This document shows, piece by piece, positions 51,860 through 60,422 of a stretch of 64,000 nt of DNA. The translations under genes were made by a program, and so were the position numbers. The notes under the pieces are model-generated. The model saw only the letters and a program-made list of their open reading frames with translations, was not told the origin of the DNA and made no database searches. Where the stretch lies: assembly GCA_035606695.1 (NCBI GenBank), contig DATNEW010000009.1:1-64000 (forward strand), in the 5' to 3' direction. Position 1 is the first letter of the stretch, and the number at the start of each line of letters is the position of its first letter. The DNA comes from Gemmatimonadaceae bacterium. GTDB lineage: Bacteria > Gemmatimonadota > Gemmatimonadetes > Gemmatimonadales > Gemmatimonadaceae.

Positions 51860-52652
51860 GACGCACGTCACCGAGCCCGATGCGCCGATCCTGTTCGAGG
51901 CGACGGTGCGGACACCCGTCGCGCCGATGCACAGCGAGCCGCGCATCGCGAGCATGATGATCTCGCAGCAGCTCGCCGGGCATCGCGTCGACGTGCTCGA
52001 CGAAGAGGGCGACTGGGTGCGGGCGCGCGGCGCCGACGGCTATGACGGCTGGATGCACACCGGCTTTCTCGCGCGGGCACCGCGCAACACCACGCGACAG
52101 AGCCGCCAGGCGACGCGCATCTCGCTGGGTTGCACGACCTACACCGCGTCGGGCGATCGACGTGCGCTGCCACTCCGTGCGCTGCTCGCGCCCGACGAAT
52201 CAGTGAAATCCGGCGACGTTGTCGAAGCGGTTCGCGCGGCCGAGCGTTTTCCGCTCGATCCGATCGCGATCACGCGCAGCGCGCAGGAGCTGTTCGCCGG
52301 CACGAGCTACCTCTGGGGCGGTGTCACGCCGTGGGGTGCGGATTGCTCGGGTCTGGTGCAGAGCGTGTACGCGCTACACGGCATGCAGCTGCCGCGCGAC
52401 GCGTGGCAGCAAGCCGAGCTCGGGACCGACGCGGGCCGCGACATCGGCGAGCTCAAACCGGCGGATCTGCTGTTCTTTTCCGATCGTCCGGATCAGCGCA
52501 TCACGCACGTGGGGATCGCGCTCGGCGAGCGGCGCATGGTACACCTCGCGCTGGGACGCGGAGGGTTTTGCGTCGAACGATTGGATAATCGGGCGGATGC
52601 CTATGTCGACCGGCTGCGCGAGCGGTTTTTGTTCGCGAGACGGTTTTTGTGA
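51849..52652 (+). CDS. NlpC/P60 peptidase with N-terminal SH3-like domains (YkfC-like)
   Basis: A 267-residue cysteine peptidase. The N-terminal half has SH3-like sequence (VAPMHSEPRIASMM, VDVLDEEGDWVRARGADGYDGWMH). The catalytic domain has Cys166 in GADCSGLVQSVY, His220 in ITHVGIALG and a third polar residue at His232. No signal peptide is present, so it should act in the cytoplasm on imported murein peptides, as YkfC/dipeptidyl-peptidase VI does. The ATG overlaps the P1 peptidase gene by 11 nt, so the pair may degrade peptides in sequence. The oligopeptide importer at 37175-39678 would be a plausible supplier, an inference. Confidence 0.87.
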   Translation: MATETHVTEPDAPILFEATVRTPVAPMHSEPRIASMMISQQLAGHRVDVLDEEGDWVRARGADGYDGWMHTGFLARAPRNTTRQSRQATRISLGCTTYTASGDRRALPLRALLAPDESVKSGDVVEAVRAAERFPLDPIAITRSAQELFAGTSYLWGGVTPWGADCSGLVQSVYALHGMQLPRDAWQQAELGTDAGRDIGELKPADLLFFSDRPDQRITHVGIALGERRMVHLALGRGGFCVERLDNRADAYVDRLRERFLFARRFL

Positions 52653-52654
52653 AG

Positions 52655-52785
52655 GCGGTCGCGCCTGCGGCGCGAGGCCTCGTCTGAAAGCGAGTTGACC
52701 CTCGCCGGCGAAGCCGGCGGCCATCCCCTCGGCGCGCGAGCGCCGGCCATCCCCTCTCGCGGCCATAGGCCGCGGGCCGGACCGC
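52655..52785. repeat. GC-rich multi-hairpin intergenic element
   Basis: Outer arms GCGGTC (52655-52660) and GACCGC (52780-52785) enclose four small hairpins, including CGCCGGCGAAGCCGGCG and CGCGGCCATAGGCCGCG, and a direct repeat GGCCATCCCCTC at 52719-52730 and 52745-52756. It sits between convergent genes (stops at 52652 and 52791). It resembles the other palindromic elements in style but does not share their arms. Confidence 0.5.
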
Positions 52786-52790
52786 TCTTC

Positions 52791-53210
52791 TCAGCTCAAC
52801 ATCCCACTCGGCGTCATCTGCGCAGCCGTTCGAACCTGCACGCCAATGTCTATGGTATGATCGCCGTCGATCGCGATCGCCATCACGTAGGCACCCGCCG
52901 CGTCCATCGGCAGATCGAGCTGCGCGATCAACGGAAGATCCATCTCCGTCACGCCAGGCGGCGGTGCGCCGACATTCAGATCGCCGGAGCTGTTCCACAA
53001 CTCCTGGCCGTTCGGACTGAGCCAACGAAAGCTCACCGTATGCTGGCCGACGTCGGAGCCCGTCCCTTTCAGATGCACGACGAGATGCGCGCGCGGATGA
53101 ACCGCGGGCAGCGTCGCCACCTGCAGCGCGTCGAACACGCCGAGGATGTTGAGCTTCCCTTCTTGAGAGAGATTCGCCGCGTCGGCGAAGAGCGCGAAAG
53201 ACACGTGCAT
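52791..53210 (-). CDS. DUF6941 family protein
   Basis: A 139-residue protein starting MHVSFALFADAANLSQEGKL, followed by NILGVFDALQVATLP, the typical opening of the DUF6941 family of uncharacterised beta-rich bacterial proteins. The rest is beta-strand-like with no catalytic motif (LVVHLKGTGSDVGQHTVSF). The ATG at 53210 gives the conserved N-terminus. It is transcribed alone, divergent from the EamA transporter with only 44 nt between starts, so the two may share regulatory sequence. Confidence 0.75.
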   Translation of the reverse strand: MHVSFALFADAANLSQEGKLNILGVFDALQVATLPAVHPRAHLVVHLKGTGSDVGQHTVSFRWLSPNGQELWNSSGDLNVGAPPPGVTEMDLPLIAQLDLPMDAAGAYVMAIAIDGDHTIDIGVQVRTAAQMTPSGMLS

Positions 53211-53254
53211 GATGCAACATAGACAGGGCGCGCAAGACACGCCTAGGTTTGGTG

Positions 53255-54175
53255 ATGGCATCGACTGCAGGAGAATCGGTCACGCCCGGCCACGCGACAT
53301 CGACGCGGCCGGGCGTTTGGCTCACGGACGCCTCGCTCGTCCTGATGGCCATCATCTGGGGCGTGAATTTCAGCGTCGTGAAGTTCGGCACCACGCTCGT
53401 GGATCCGCTCGCGTACAATGCGTCGCGCGCACTGCTCGCCGCGGTGCTCCTCGTCGCCATCGTGAGTGTCGCGCGCATGCCGTTTCCGTCGCGGCGCGAC
53501 ATCGGCGCGCTCATGGCGCTCGGCGTGCTCGGCAACGGGATCTATCAGTTTTTCTTCGTCATCGGCATCTCGCGCACGAGCGCGAGCGATGCGGCGCTCG
53601 TCGTGGCGGCGTCGCCGGCATTCATCGCGATCATCAGCCGCGTGCGCGGCGTCGAGCGCGCGACGCGCAAAGGCGTCGTCGGCATTCTCTTGTCGATCGC
53701 AGGCATCGCGCTCGTCGTGTTCGGCAGCACCGAGAATGCGCAAGGACATTCGTCCATCTCCGGCGATTTGCTGGTGCTCTGCGGTTCGCTCGCGTGGGCG
53801 ATTTACACGGTGTTGCTCAAGCCGTATACCGAGCGCATTCCCGGCATGCAGCTCTCGACGTGGACGATGATCGGCGGAGCGATCGTGCTGCTGCTCGTCG
53901 CGGCACCGGCAATGGTCCGCACGAACTGGGTCGGCCTCCCGCCGCTCGGATGGGCATCGGTGCTGTATAGCGGCATCTTCTCGCTCGTCATCGCGTACCT
54001 GTTCTGGTATCGCGGCGTACGCGTGATCGGACCCACTCGCACGGCGATGTACTCGAACCTGCAACCCGTGATCGCGGTGCTCGTCGCGTGGGGAATGCTC
54101 GGCGAAGTGCCGACGGTGTGGCAGGGCGTCGGCACCGCGTCGATCATGGCGGGCCTCATCCTGACGCGTTCGTGA
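53255..54175 (+). CDS. EamA-family drug/metabolite transporter
   Basis: A 306-residue membrane protein with about ten helices in two EamA repeats. The first begins LVLMAIIWGVNFSVVKF and the second GDLLVLCGSLAWAIYTVLL; AYLFWYRGVRVIGPTRTAMY and NLQPVIAVLVAWGMLGE are family phrases. It probably exports amino acids or other metabolites; the substrate is unknown. ATG at 53255 is preceded by a weak TAGG; GTG and TTG lie in frame just upstream. The HAD gene start overlaps its stop (GTGA). Confidence 0.9.
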   Translation: MASTAGESVTPGHATSTRPGVWLTDASLVLMAIIWGVNFSVVKFGTTLVDPLAYNASRALLAAVLLVAIVSVARMPFPSRRDIGALMALGVLGNGIYQFFFVIGISRTSASDAALVVAASPAFIAIISRVRGVERATRKGVVGILLSIAGIALVVFGSTENAQGHSSISGDLLVLCGSLAWAIYTVLLKPYTERIPGMQLSTWTMIGGAIVLLLVAAPAMVRTNWVGLPPLGWASVLYSGIFSLVIAYLFWYRGVRVIGPTRTAMYSNLQPVIAVLVAWGMLGEVPTVWQGVGTASIMAGLILTRS

Positions 54176-54894
54176 GCGAAGTGAACGACGACGTTACGCT
54201 CGTTCTGTTCGACATCGATGGGACCATCCTCGCCGGCGGTGGTGCGGGGAAGCGCGCCGTGACGCGCGCGCTCGTCGAAGTATTCGGAAGCGCGGGGCCG
54301 GCGGACCACCGCTTCGACGGCAAGACCGATCCACAGATCGTGCGCGAGCTGATGCGTCACGAAGGCCATGCAGATCCGCACATCGACGACCGCATGCCGC
54401 TGCTGCTCGAGCGATACCTCGCCTTTCTCCACGAGGAGCTCGAGCGTCCGCCGCATGCCCGCGTGTTGCCCGGCGTCGTCGAATTGCTCGACGCACTTGA
54501 AGCGCGCAGCGACGTGGTGCTCGGTCTGCTGACCGGCAATCTTGCGGCGGGTGCCCGTGCCAAGCTCTCCGCGGTCGGTGTCGATCCCGATCGCTTTCGC
54601 GTCGGCGCGTTCGGCTCGGACCACGAGACGCGCGGCGAGCTACCCGCCGTGGCACAGCGCCGAGCGCGTGATGAGCTCGGGCTGCAGGTGCAGGGACGGG
54701 ACGTCGTCGTGATCGGCGACACGCCGAACGATCTCCAGTGCGGCATCGCGATCGGCGCGCGAGCGATCGGCGTCGCGACCGGGCACTACACCGTCGAGCA
54801 GCTGCTGGCCTATCGGCCCGCGGCTGTCTTCCGCGACCTGTCGGACACCTCGGCGGTCGTCGAGGTGATCGTTTCGCGCACGCACCGCCCGTAG
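54172..54894 (+). CDS. HAD-superfamily phosphatase
   Basis: A 240-residue phosphatase of the phosphoglycolate-phosphatase-like group. Motif I FDIDGT (Asp14, Asp16), motif II LLTGN and motif IV VIGDTPNDLQCG are intact; the motif III base is probably Arg in ETRGELPAVAQRR. The cap region (RELMRHEGHAD) is helical. GTG at 54172 overlaps the transporter stop. Unlike the HAD protein at 22768-23454, this one keeps the nucleophilic Asp. Substrate unknown; a phosphorylated sugar or phosphoglycolate is possible. Confidence 0.88.
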   Translation: MSEVNDDVTLVLFDIDGTILAGGGAGKRAVTRALVEVFGSAGPADHRFDGKTDPQIVRELMRHEGHADPHIDDRMPLLLERYLAFLHEELERPPHARVLPGVVELLDALEARSDVVLGLLTGNLAAGARAKLSAVGVDPDRFRVGAFGSDHETRGELPAVAQRRARDELGLQVQGRDVVVIGDTPNDLQCGIAIGARAIGVATGHYTVEQLLAYRPAAVFRDLSDTSAVVEVIVSRTHRP

Positions 54895-54903
54895 ATTTCT
54901 GGC

Positions 54904-55638
54904 ATGAGCGAGCGCGTGTTTCAACTCAGCGCACTGCGCATTGGACGCACCGACGTCGGCGACGCCGTGCTGACGATCGACGACGACACGCTCGTCTTCG
55001 CGGTGCACGGCGATCGCGAGGCGCGCGCGCTGCGCGTGACGCATGCGTCGATCGACACGCTGCGCCAGACGGCGACGGAGCTCGCGCTGACGCTCCGCGA
55101 CGGGACGACGATCGCCATCGACGTACTGCCCGAGCTTGCCGACGAGCTCGTGGGCCGCTGTCAAACAGTGCCGGAGCTGACGCGAACGCTGCGGTCGTTC
55201 GGCTCACGTCGTCGCGGGCGGCGTGCGACCGACGTCGAAGCGGACCGCGCGTCGCTCGAGCAGCGCCGATTCTTCGCGCCGCTGCTCGAGGCGCGCCGCG
55301 GCGCGATGCACGCCAGGGGAGCGAGCGCGATCGCCGCGTTCGACGCGACGGCAATCGCCAAGGCGCTTGCCGACACGCTGAACGAATTCGCCGCGGCGAG
55401 ATACGCGCAGCCGGGTCCCGCGCGCCGTGCGCTCGAAGCGGAGCTCGAGGAGATCATCGAGCCGCTGGATGGGGCGCTTACCGAGCTAGCTAGGCTTTCG
55501 GCCGACGCCGCGGCCACCATCGACGATCTGCGATTGTGGCGCGCATGGTCGGTGCAGCTGCGCAACACGTTCGAGACGGCGGACCGTGTGTGGATTGCGC
55601 TCGACGCGGCGCTCAGCGGAGTGCGCTCGACCACATGA
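54904..55638 (+). CDS. Hypothetical protein coupled to acpS
   Basis: A 244-residue soluble protein I do not recognise. The first 90 residues are predicted beta-rich (FQLSALRIGRTDVGDAVLTI, LTLRDGTTIAIDVLPELADELV), reminiscent of a PH-like or small beta domain; the remainder is helical and Arg/Ala/Glu-rich (RRALEAELEEIIEPLDGALTE). No signal peptide or membrane segment. ATG at 54904 is 9 nt after the HAD stop. Its stop overlaps the acpS start (ATGA), so it is translated with a phosphopantetheinyl transferase, but that does not reveal its function. Confidence 0.7.
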   Translation: MSERVFQLSALRIGRTDVGDAVLTIDDDTLVFAVHGDREARALRVTHASIDTLRQTATELALTLRDGTTIAIDVLPELADELVGRCQTVPELTRTLRSFGSRRRGRRATDVEADRASLEQRRFFAPLLEARRGAMHARGASAIAAFDATAIAKALADTLNEFAAARYAQPGPARRALEAELEEIIEPLDGALTELARLSADAAATIDDLRLWRAWSVQLRNTFETADRVWIALDAALSGVRSTT

Positions 55639-56015
55639 TCGCCGGCATCGGCATCGACGCCGTGGAGATCGACCGGGTCGAACGCATGTACGCGGAGCTT
55701 GGGGAGCGCATGTTGAATCGGCTGTTCACCGGCGACGAGCTCACGTACGTCACCGACAAGATCGCGCCCGCGCAGCATCTCGCCGTTCGCTTGGCCGCGA
55801 AGGAGGCGGCCTACAAGGCGCTCGCCGGCAACGAGCTGGCGCGCGGGATCGGTTGGCGAGACGTGGAGGTCGTATCTCGCGAGGATGGCGCGCCGATGCT
55901 TCGCCTTCACGGCCGCGCCGCGCAGCGATTCGCGGAGCTCGGCGGCCAGACGATCCATGTGTCACTCACGCATAGTGTTACAACCGCTGTCGCCGTCGTG
56001 ATCGTCGAGCGCTAA
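55635..56015 (+). CDS. acpS: Holo-[acyl-carrier-protein] synthase
   Basis: Transfers 4'-phosphopantetheine from CoA to acyl carrier protein, required for fatty acid synthesis. At 126 residues it is the usual AcpS length. MIAGIGIDAVEIDRVE holds the Mg-binding Asp, and LAAKEAAYKAL holds the second metal ligand and catalytic Lys. The C-terminal HVSLTHSVTTAVAVV is typical. ATG at 55635 overlaps the preceding stop. A small 8-bp hairpin (56026-56052) follows the gene. Confidence 0.95.
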   Translation: MIAGIGIDAVEIDRVERMYAELGERMLNRLFTGDELTYVTDKIAPAQHLAVRLAAKEAAYKALAGNELARGIGWRDVEVVSREDGAPMLRLHGRAAQRFAELGGQTIHVSLTHSVTTAVAVVIVER

Positions 56016-56073
56016 ATGCTTTACCTTCCGAGGCCTACACCCATCCTCGGAATCCCGATATATTCCCTCGGCA

Positions 56074-58269
56074 ATGCATAACGGAATCAAGCTCGGCCGC
56101 GCTGCCGCGGTTCTGGCCTGGGTGCTGTGGGCGCCGACAGTCGCGGCGCAACAGGATCGTCCGGTCCAGCGCGTCGCGACGATCGTCAGCGTGGCCGTCG
56201 AAGAATACGGAAAGGGCATCGATGAAAAGGGCCGCCTGATCTCGAACGACGAGTATCAGGAAGCCGTTGGATTCCTCGTCGATGCGCAGACGGTCGCTCA
56301 GCGTTTGCCGGGCAACGCCGCCGCGTCGCGCGCGCTGCTCGATTCGATCGTCGCCGCCGTCAAGGCGAAGCGCCCGTCGCCCGCGCTGGCCGAGCTCAGT
56401 CAGCGATTCACCGCATCGCTCGGCCGCGAAGCACAGCTCGATCTTCCGAAGAAACCGATCGATCTCGCGGAAGGGCAATCCCTCTTCGCCAAGAATTGCT
56501 CGACCTGCCACGGACCGCGAGGCATGGGCGATGGTCCATCGGCGGCCGCGCTCAGCCCCAAGCCGACCGCGCTCGCGAGCGAACAGATCATGCGCGACGT
56601 CACGCCGGCGATGATGTTCCGAAAGATCTCCGTCGGGGTCACCGGCACCGCGATGCCGTCGTTCGGAAGCTCGCTCACCGCCGATCAGCGATGGAGCATC
56701 GTCAGCTATCTCGCGACGCTCAGGCATCCATCCATGCGAGTGGCCGAGGGCGAGGGATTATACGCGCAGAATTGCGTGTCGTGTCATGGCATGACGGGTC
56801 TCGACGACGGAACGATCGCGCGCGCGCTGAGCAAGTTGCCGCCGGAGCTCGGCTCGTTCGAGTGGCAGGCCGAGCGGACGGACGAACAGCTCGCTCAGGC
56901 GGTGATGAATGGCGTGCCCGGCTCGCCGATGCCGCCGGCGAACAATCTGAAACCTGATCAAGTCGACGCGATCGTGGCGTACTTGCGATCGCTGCCGACG
57001 CGGCCGCGCACGCAGGAGGCAACGATCGCGTCGGCCGATACCGGCGCCGCGGCGGCGGGCGCGGCGGCGCTCTCGCTGCTCGAGCAATCGCTCAACTCGG
57101 CGCGCAATGGCCGATTGAGCGAAGCGGGCGATCGCGCGTTCGACGCGTATCTCGCGTTCGAGCCGATCGAAACGCCGGCGCGCGCGCGCGATCCAGGCGT
57201 CGTCGCGTCGATGGAGCGGCTCTTCGCCGACTTCAAGGGCGCCATTCGCGGCAACGATCTGAATGGCGCGCAGCGCGCATACGATGCGCTCGACGCGAAC
57301 ATGCCGCGCGTGATCGAGCTGACGCGACCGTCCGGCAGCGGACGCGAGGCATTTCTTCAGAGTTTCCTCATCATCCTGCGCGAGGGCTTCGAGGCGATCC
57401 TCGTCATCGGCGCCGTCGTGGCGTTCCTGCTGAAGACGGGCCACCGTGAGCGCCTGCGCTCGATCTGGATCGGCATCGTGCTCGCGCTGCTGGCCAGCGG
57501 CGCCACCGCGGTCATCCTGCGCACGGTGCTCAGCGAGATTCCGGCGACGCAGGAGATCGTGGAAGGCGCGACGCTGCTCGTCGCGGTCGCCGTGCTGTTT
57601 TCGGTGAGCTATTGGCTGATCTCGCGCGTCGAGGCGGCCAAGTGGCAGCAGTTCATTCGCGAGAAGGTGAACACGGCGCTCGAGCATGGAGGCGGCCGCG
57701 CGCTGGCGTTCGTCGCGTTCCTGGCGGTCTATCGCGAGGGCGCCGAGACGGCGTTGTTCTACCAGGCGTTGTTCAATGAAGGCGCGCACGTCGCGCTGCC
57801 GATCAGCTTAGGGATCGTGCTCGGCTTCGTCGCGCTGGCCGTGATCTTCACGCTCTTCTATCGATACGGCGTGCGCATTCCGCTCCGTCCGTTCTTCACG
57901 GTGACGAGCGTGCTGCTCTACTACATGGCCTTTGTGTTCATGGGGAAGGGCGTGCGGGAGCTCCAGGAAGGGAACGTCGTTCCGATCAGCGTCATTCGTG
58001 GACTGCCGACGATCGAGGCGCTCGGACTGTATCCGACCTGGCAGACGATTCTCGCGCAACTCGTGTTGCTCGCGTTGTTCGTGTTCGCGGTGGCGAAGAC
58101 GTTCTGGCCGAAGCGATCCGTCACGCTCCCGACCGTGCAGCCAGAGGCGCCGTCCTCGGCGCTGGCCACGGAGATCGACCGGTTGCGGGCGGAGAATGAG
58201 GCGTTGAAGACGCGTCTCGCGGCGGTGGAGGCTGTTCTCGCGTCGCCAGTTCAGTCGCCGAGACCGTAA
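56074..58269 (+). CDS. FTR1-family iron permease fused to two cytochrome c domains
   Basis: A 731-residue protein. After a signal peptide (APTVAAQ) the periplasmic part carries two c-type heme sites, Cys142-x-x-Cys-His146 (CSTCH) and Cys234-x-x-Cys-His238 (CVSCH), with Met ligands in GTAMPSF and GSPMPP. A helical segment leads to seven membrane helices of the FTR1 domain, with the iron-binding motifs REGFE (about 436) and REGAE (about 553). The C-terminus is a short coiled coil (ATEIDRLRAENEALKTRL). Ferrous iron could be oxidised by the hemes and carried in by FTR1, which replaces the separate multicopper oxidase of yeast; this coupling is inference. A strong terminator-like hairpin follows. 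Confidence 0.92.
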   Translation: MHNGIKLGRAAAVLAWVLWAPTVAAQQDRPVQRVATIVSVAVEEYGKGIDEKGRLISNDEYQEAVGFLVDAQTVAQRLPGNAAASRALLDSIVAAVKAKRPSPALAELSQRFTASLGREAQLDLPKKPIDLAEGQSLFAKNCSTCHGPRGMGDGPSAAALSPKPTALASEQIMRDVTPAMMFRKISVGVTGTAMPSFGSSLTADQRWSIVSYLATLRHPSMRVAEGEGLYAQNCVSCHGMTGLDDGTIARALSKLPPELGSFEWQAERTDEQLAQAVMNGVPGSPMPPANNLKPDQVDAIVAYLRSLPTRPRTQEATIASADTGAAAAGAAALSLLEQSLNSARNGRLSEAGDRAFDAYLAFEPIETPARARDPGVVASMERLFADFKGAIRGNDLNGAQRAYDALDANMPRVIELTRPSGSGREAFLQSFLIILREGFEAILVIGAVVAFLLKTGHRERLRSIWIGIVLALLASGATAVILRTVLSEIPATQEIVEGATLLVAVAVLFSVSYWLISRVEAAKWQQFIREKVNTALEHGGGRALAFVAFLAVYREGAETALFYQALFNEGAHVALPISLGIVLGFVALAVIFTLFYRYGVRIPLRPFFTVTSVLLYYMAFVFMGKGVRELQEGNVVPISVIRGLPTIEALGLYPTWQTILAQLVLLALFVFAVAKTFWPKRSVTLPTVQPEAPSSALATEIDRLRAENEALKTRLAAVEAVLASPVQSPRP

Positions 58270-58273
58270 CACC

Positions 58274-58497
58274 TTACCACGGAAAACTGCTCGACGTGCA
58301 CGGACAGGCACGGAGACGGCGTGAACTGCAGTTAACAGCAGTTCAAAACAGATTCTTTTTGAACACCCTCGGGACGCTTCGATTTACGAAGCGTCCCGAG
58401 GGTGTTTTTCAAAGAGTCTTCAACCGCAGTTGCAGTTGCAGCTGTTCCGCCGTCTCCGTGCCGATCAGTGAACGTCGCAGTTCCCAGTCCGTGGTAA
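58274..58497. repeat. Large nested inverted repeat (about 224 bp), MITE/REP-like
   Basis: Successive paired arms: TTACCACGGA (58274-58283) with TCCGTGGTAA (58488-58497); AACTGC (58285-58290) with GCAGTT (58477-58482); GCACGGAGACGGCG (58308-58321) with CGCCGTCTCCGTGC (58448-58461); and a 20-bp core (58362-58381 with 58387-58406). Between them are related GAACTGCAGTTAACAG and GCAGTTGCAGTTGCAG words. The whole could fold into one long hairpin. It lies between the FTR1 stop and the convergent lgt stop. Confidence 0.75.
58362..58409 (+). terminator. Strong hairpin terminator after the FTR1 gene
   Basis: A perfect 20-bp stem starting AACACCCTCGGGACG (58362-58381, pairing with 58387-58406), a 5-nt ATTTA loop and TTTTT at 58405-58409 on the plus strand. 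It forms the core of the larger nested repeat and lies 92 nt after the iron permease stop. Confidence 0.85.
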
Positions 58498-58518
58498 CAG
58501 TTCAAAAAAGGTTGGTGG

Positions 58519-59379
58519 CTAGGCGGGCGCGAGAATCCCTGACTTCCCCTCGCTGATCTTGCTCCGGGCGGACATGATCGCCACGCCGACAACGACCACG
58601 GCGAGTGCGATCAGCTGTGCCATACTCAGCCCAAACGCCCACGCAAACCGATCGTCCTTCGCGCGGAAGAACTCCACGATGAAGCGCTCCACCCCCGCGA
58701 GCACACACCACACGCCGAACAACCACCCTTCGGCGTGATCGTGGTCGCGGAGGCGCCAGAGAATGGCGAACATCACGAACCCGAGCACCACCTCGAGCAG
58801 TTGCGTCGGATACACCGAGACGATCGTGTTCGGATCCATTCCAGCCGGAAAGTCGACGTGGAAGGTCTTGTGCATCTCATACACGCTGGACACCGGCGCG
58901 CCCTCCGGGAACTTCACCGCGAGCGGGCCATTGTACACGCGGCCGTAGTCGTCGCCGACGGCCCAGCAGCCGGTGCGGCCCACCGAGTATCCGGCGGCGA
59001 TCGCGATGCCGGCCACGTCCGCGAAGCGCACGAAGCTCAGCTTCTTGTAGCGAATCGTGGCCCAGCAGAGCAGCACCGAGCCGATGAACCCGCCCCAGAA
59101 CACGAACCCGCCGCGGCTCCAGAGATCTCTGATGTCGTGCGTCACGACGATCACGTAATAGAGTTTGGCGCCGAGCAACGTGCCGATGAGCGCGGCGAAC
59201 AGGACGTCGGCGACCGCGGCGGCCTCGCGATCCCGGCCTCGTCGCGCGAGCTCACGCTCGGAGATGATCTGCGAGATGAGGAACGCCAAGAGGACCGCGA
59301 TCCCGAATCCCGTAAAGCTGAATCCGAGAATCGAGAAGTTGAACGCGTGGTGAACGATCGGTGTGGCGGCGAGCGTCAT
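58519..59379 (-). CDS. lgt: Prolipoprotein diacylglyceryl transferase
   Basis: Attaches diacylglycerol from phosphatidylglycerol to the lipobox Cys of prelipoproteins at the inner membrane. A 286-residue polytopic protein with family motifs GFVFWGGFIGSVLLCW, GYSVGRTGCWAVGDDYG, YPTQLLEVVLGF and VERFIVEFFR. The usual GRIGNF is here GRTGCW, a variation but with the Arg kept. It is the last gene of the rsmB-PASTA-rpe-tlpA-ybbR-tsaD-lgt operon; ATG at 59379 overlaps the tsaD stop (ATGA). It would process the lipoproteins seen at 19752, 33381 and 38092. Confidence 0.95.
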   Translation of the reverse strand: MTLAATPIVHHAFNFSILGFSFTGFGIAVLLAFLISQIISERELARRGRDREAAAVADVLFAALIGTLLGAKLYYVIVVTHDIRDLWSRGGFVFWGGFIGSVLLCWATIRYKKLSFVRFADVAGIAIAAGYSVGRTGCWAVGDDYGRVYNGPLAVKFPEGAPVSSVYEMHKTFHVDFPAGMDPNTIVSVYPTQLLEVVLGFVMFAILWRLRDHDHAEGWLFGVWCVLAGVERFIVEFFRAKDDRFAWAFGLSMAQLIALAVVVVGVAIMSARSKISEGKSGILAPA

Positions 59380-60422
59380 GCGGCGACGACTCCGGGAATG
59401 GGCTGGCTGGCGTAAGCGTTGAGATCGAGCGAGGCGCGTTCACCGCGCTCGAGGTGGAACAGACCGGCGCGCGCGATCATGGCGGCGTTGTCGGTCGCAA
59501 GACGTGGCGACGGCGCGAATATCTCGACCCCGCGCAAGGCGAGACGTTCCCGCATCGCCGAAACGAGCGTCGCGTTGCCGGCGACTCCGCCCCCCAATAC
59601 GACTCGGCCCCGTCCATACTGGCGCGCCGCACGATTGGTTTTTTCGACGAGCGTCTCGACCAGCGCGTCCTGAAAGGCGCGCGCGATCGCGCCGCGATCG
59701 GCCTCGCCGTTGCCGTTGCCGGCACGACTCTTCGTCACCGCGTTGAGCACGGCGGTCTTGAGCCCGCTGAACGAGACGTCATAAAACTCTGAATCCTCGG
59801 GTCGTTGGTCGCGGCGCAGCATCGGCCGGGCGAAGCGCAGACGCCCGGCATCGCTCATCGCGGCAAGACGTTCGACGTGCGGGCCCCCAGGATAGGGCAA
59901 CCCGAGCAGCTTCGCAACTTTGTCATAGGCCTCGCCGGCTGCGTCGTCGCGCGTTCGACCGAGCAGGCGATACCGTCCCCATGCCTCGACGTCGAGCAGC
60001 AGCGTGTGACCGCCCGACACCAACAGTGCCGTAAACGGAGGCACCGCGGCCGGATGCTCGAGTGCGGTCGCAAAGAGATGCCCTTCCATATGATGCACGC
60101 CGATCACCGGCACGCCTCGCGCGTACGCGAACGCCTTGGCGTAGCTCACGCCAACGAGCAGCGCGCCGACGAGCCCGGGCGCATTCGTGACGGCGACCGC
60201 ATCGATCCGACCGTCGCCCGCATCGGCGAGCGCACGCTCGACCACCGGCACGATCGCCGTGAGATGCGCGCGCGACGCAATCTCCGGAACGACGCCGCCG
60301 AACACGCGATGCACATCCTGCGACAGAATGACGAGCGACTCGAGCGACACGTCGTCGCCTGTGCCATCGAGCACCGCGGCGGACGTTTCATCGCACGACG
60401 TCTCGATCCCGAGGACGCGCAT
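59376..60422 (-). CDS. tsaD: tRNA N6-adenosine threonylcarbamoyltransferase
   Basis: Transfers the threonylcarbamoyl group to A37 of ANN-decoding tRNAs with TsaB/TsaE. A 348-residue ASKHA-fold enzyme: VLGIETSCDETSAAVL begins it, metal ligands are in GVHHMEGHLFA, then LVSGGHTLLLDVE, EFYDVSFSGLKTAVL and RVVLGGGVAGNATL. The length is standard. The ATG at 60422 overlaps the ybbR stop (TGATG). tsaB and tsaE are not in the window. Confidence 0.97.
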   Translation of the reverse strand: MRVLGIETSCDETSAAVLDGTGDDVSLESLVILSQDVHRVFGGVVPEIASRAHLTAIVPVVERALADAGDGRIDAVAVTNAPGLVGALLVGVSYAKAFAYARGVPVIGVHHMEGHLFATALEHPAAVPPFTALLVSGGHTLLLDVEAWGRYRLLGRTRDDAAGEAYDKVAKLLGLPYPGGPHVERLAAMSDAGRLRFARPMLRRDQRPEDSEFYDVSFSGLKTAVLNAVTKSRAGNGNGEADRGAIARAFQDALVETLVEKTNRAARQYGRGRVVLGGGVAGNATLVSAMRERLALRGVEIFAPSPRLATDNAAMIARAGLFHLERGERASLDLNAYASQPIPGVVAA

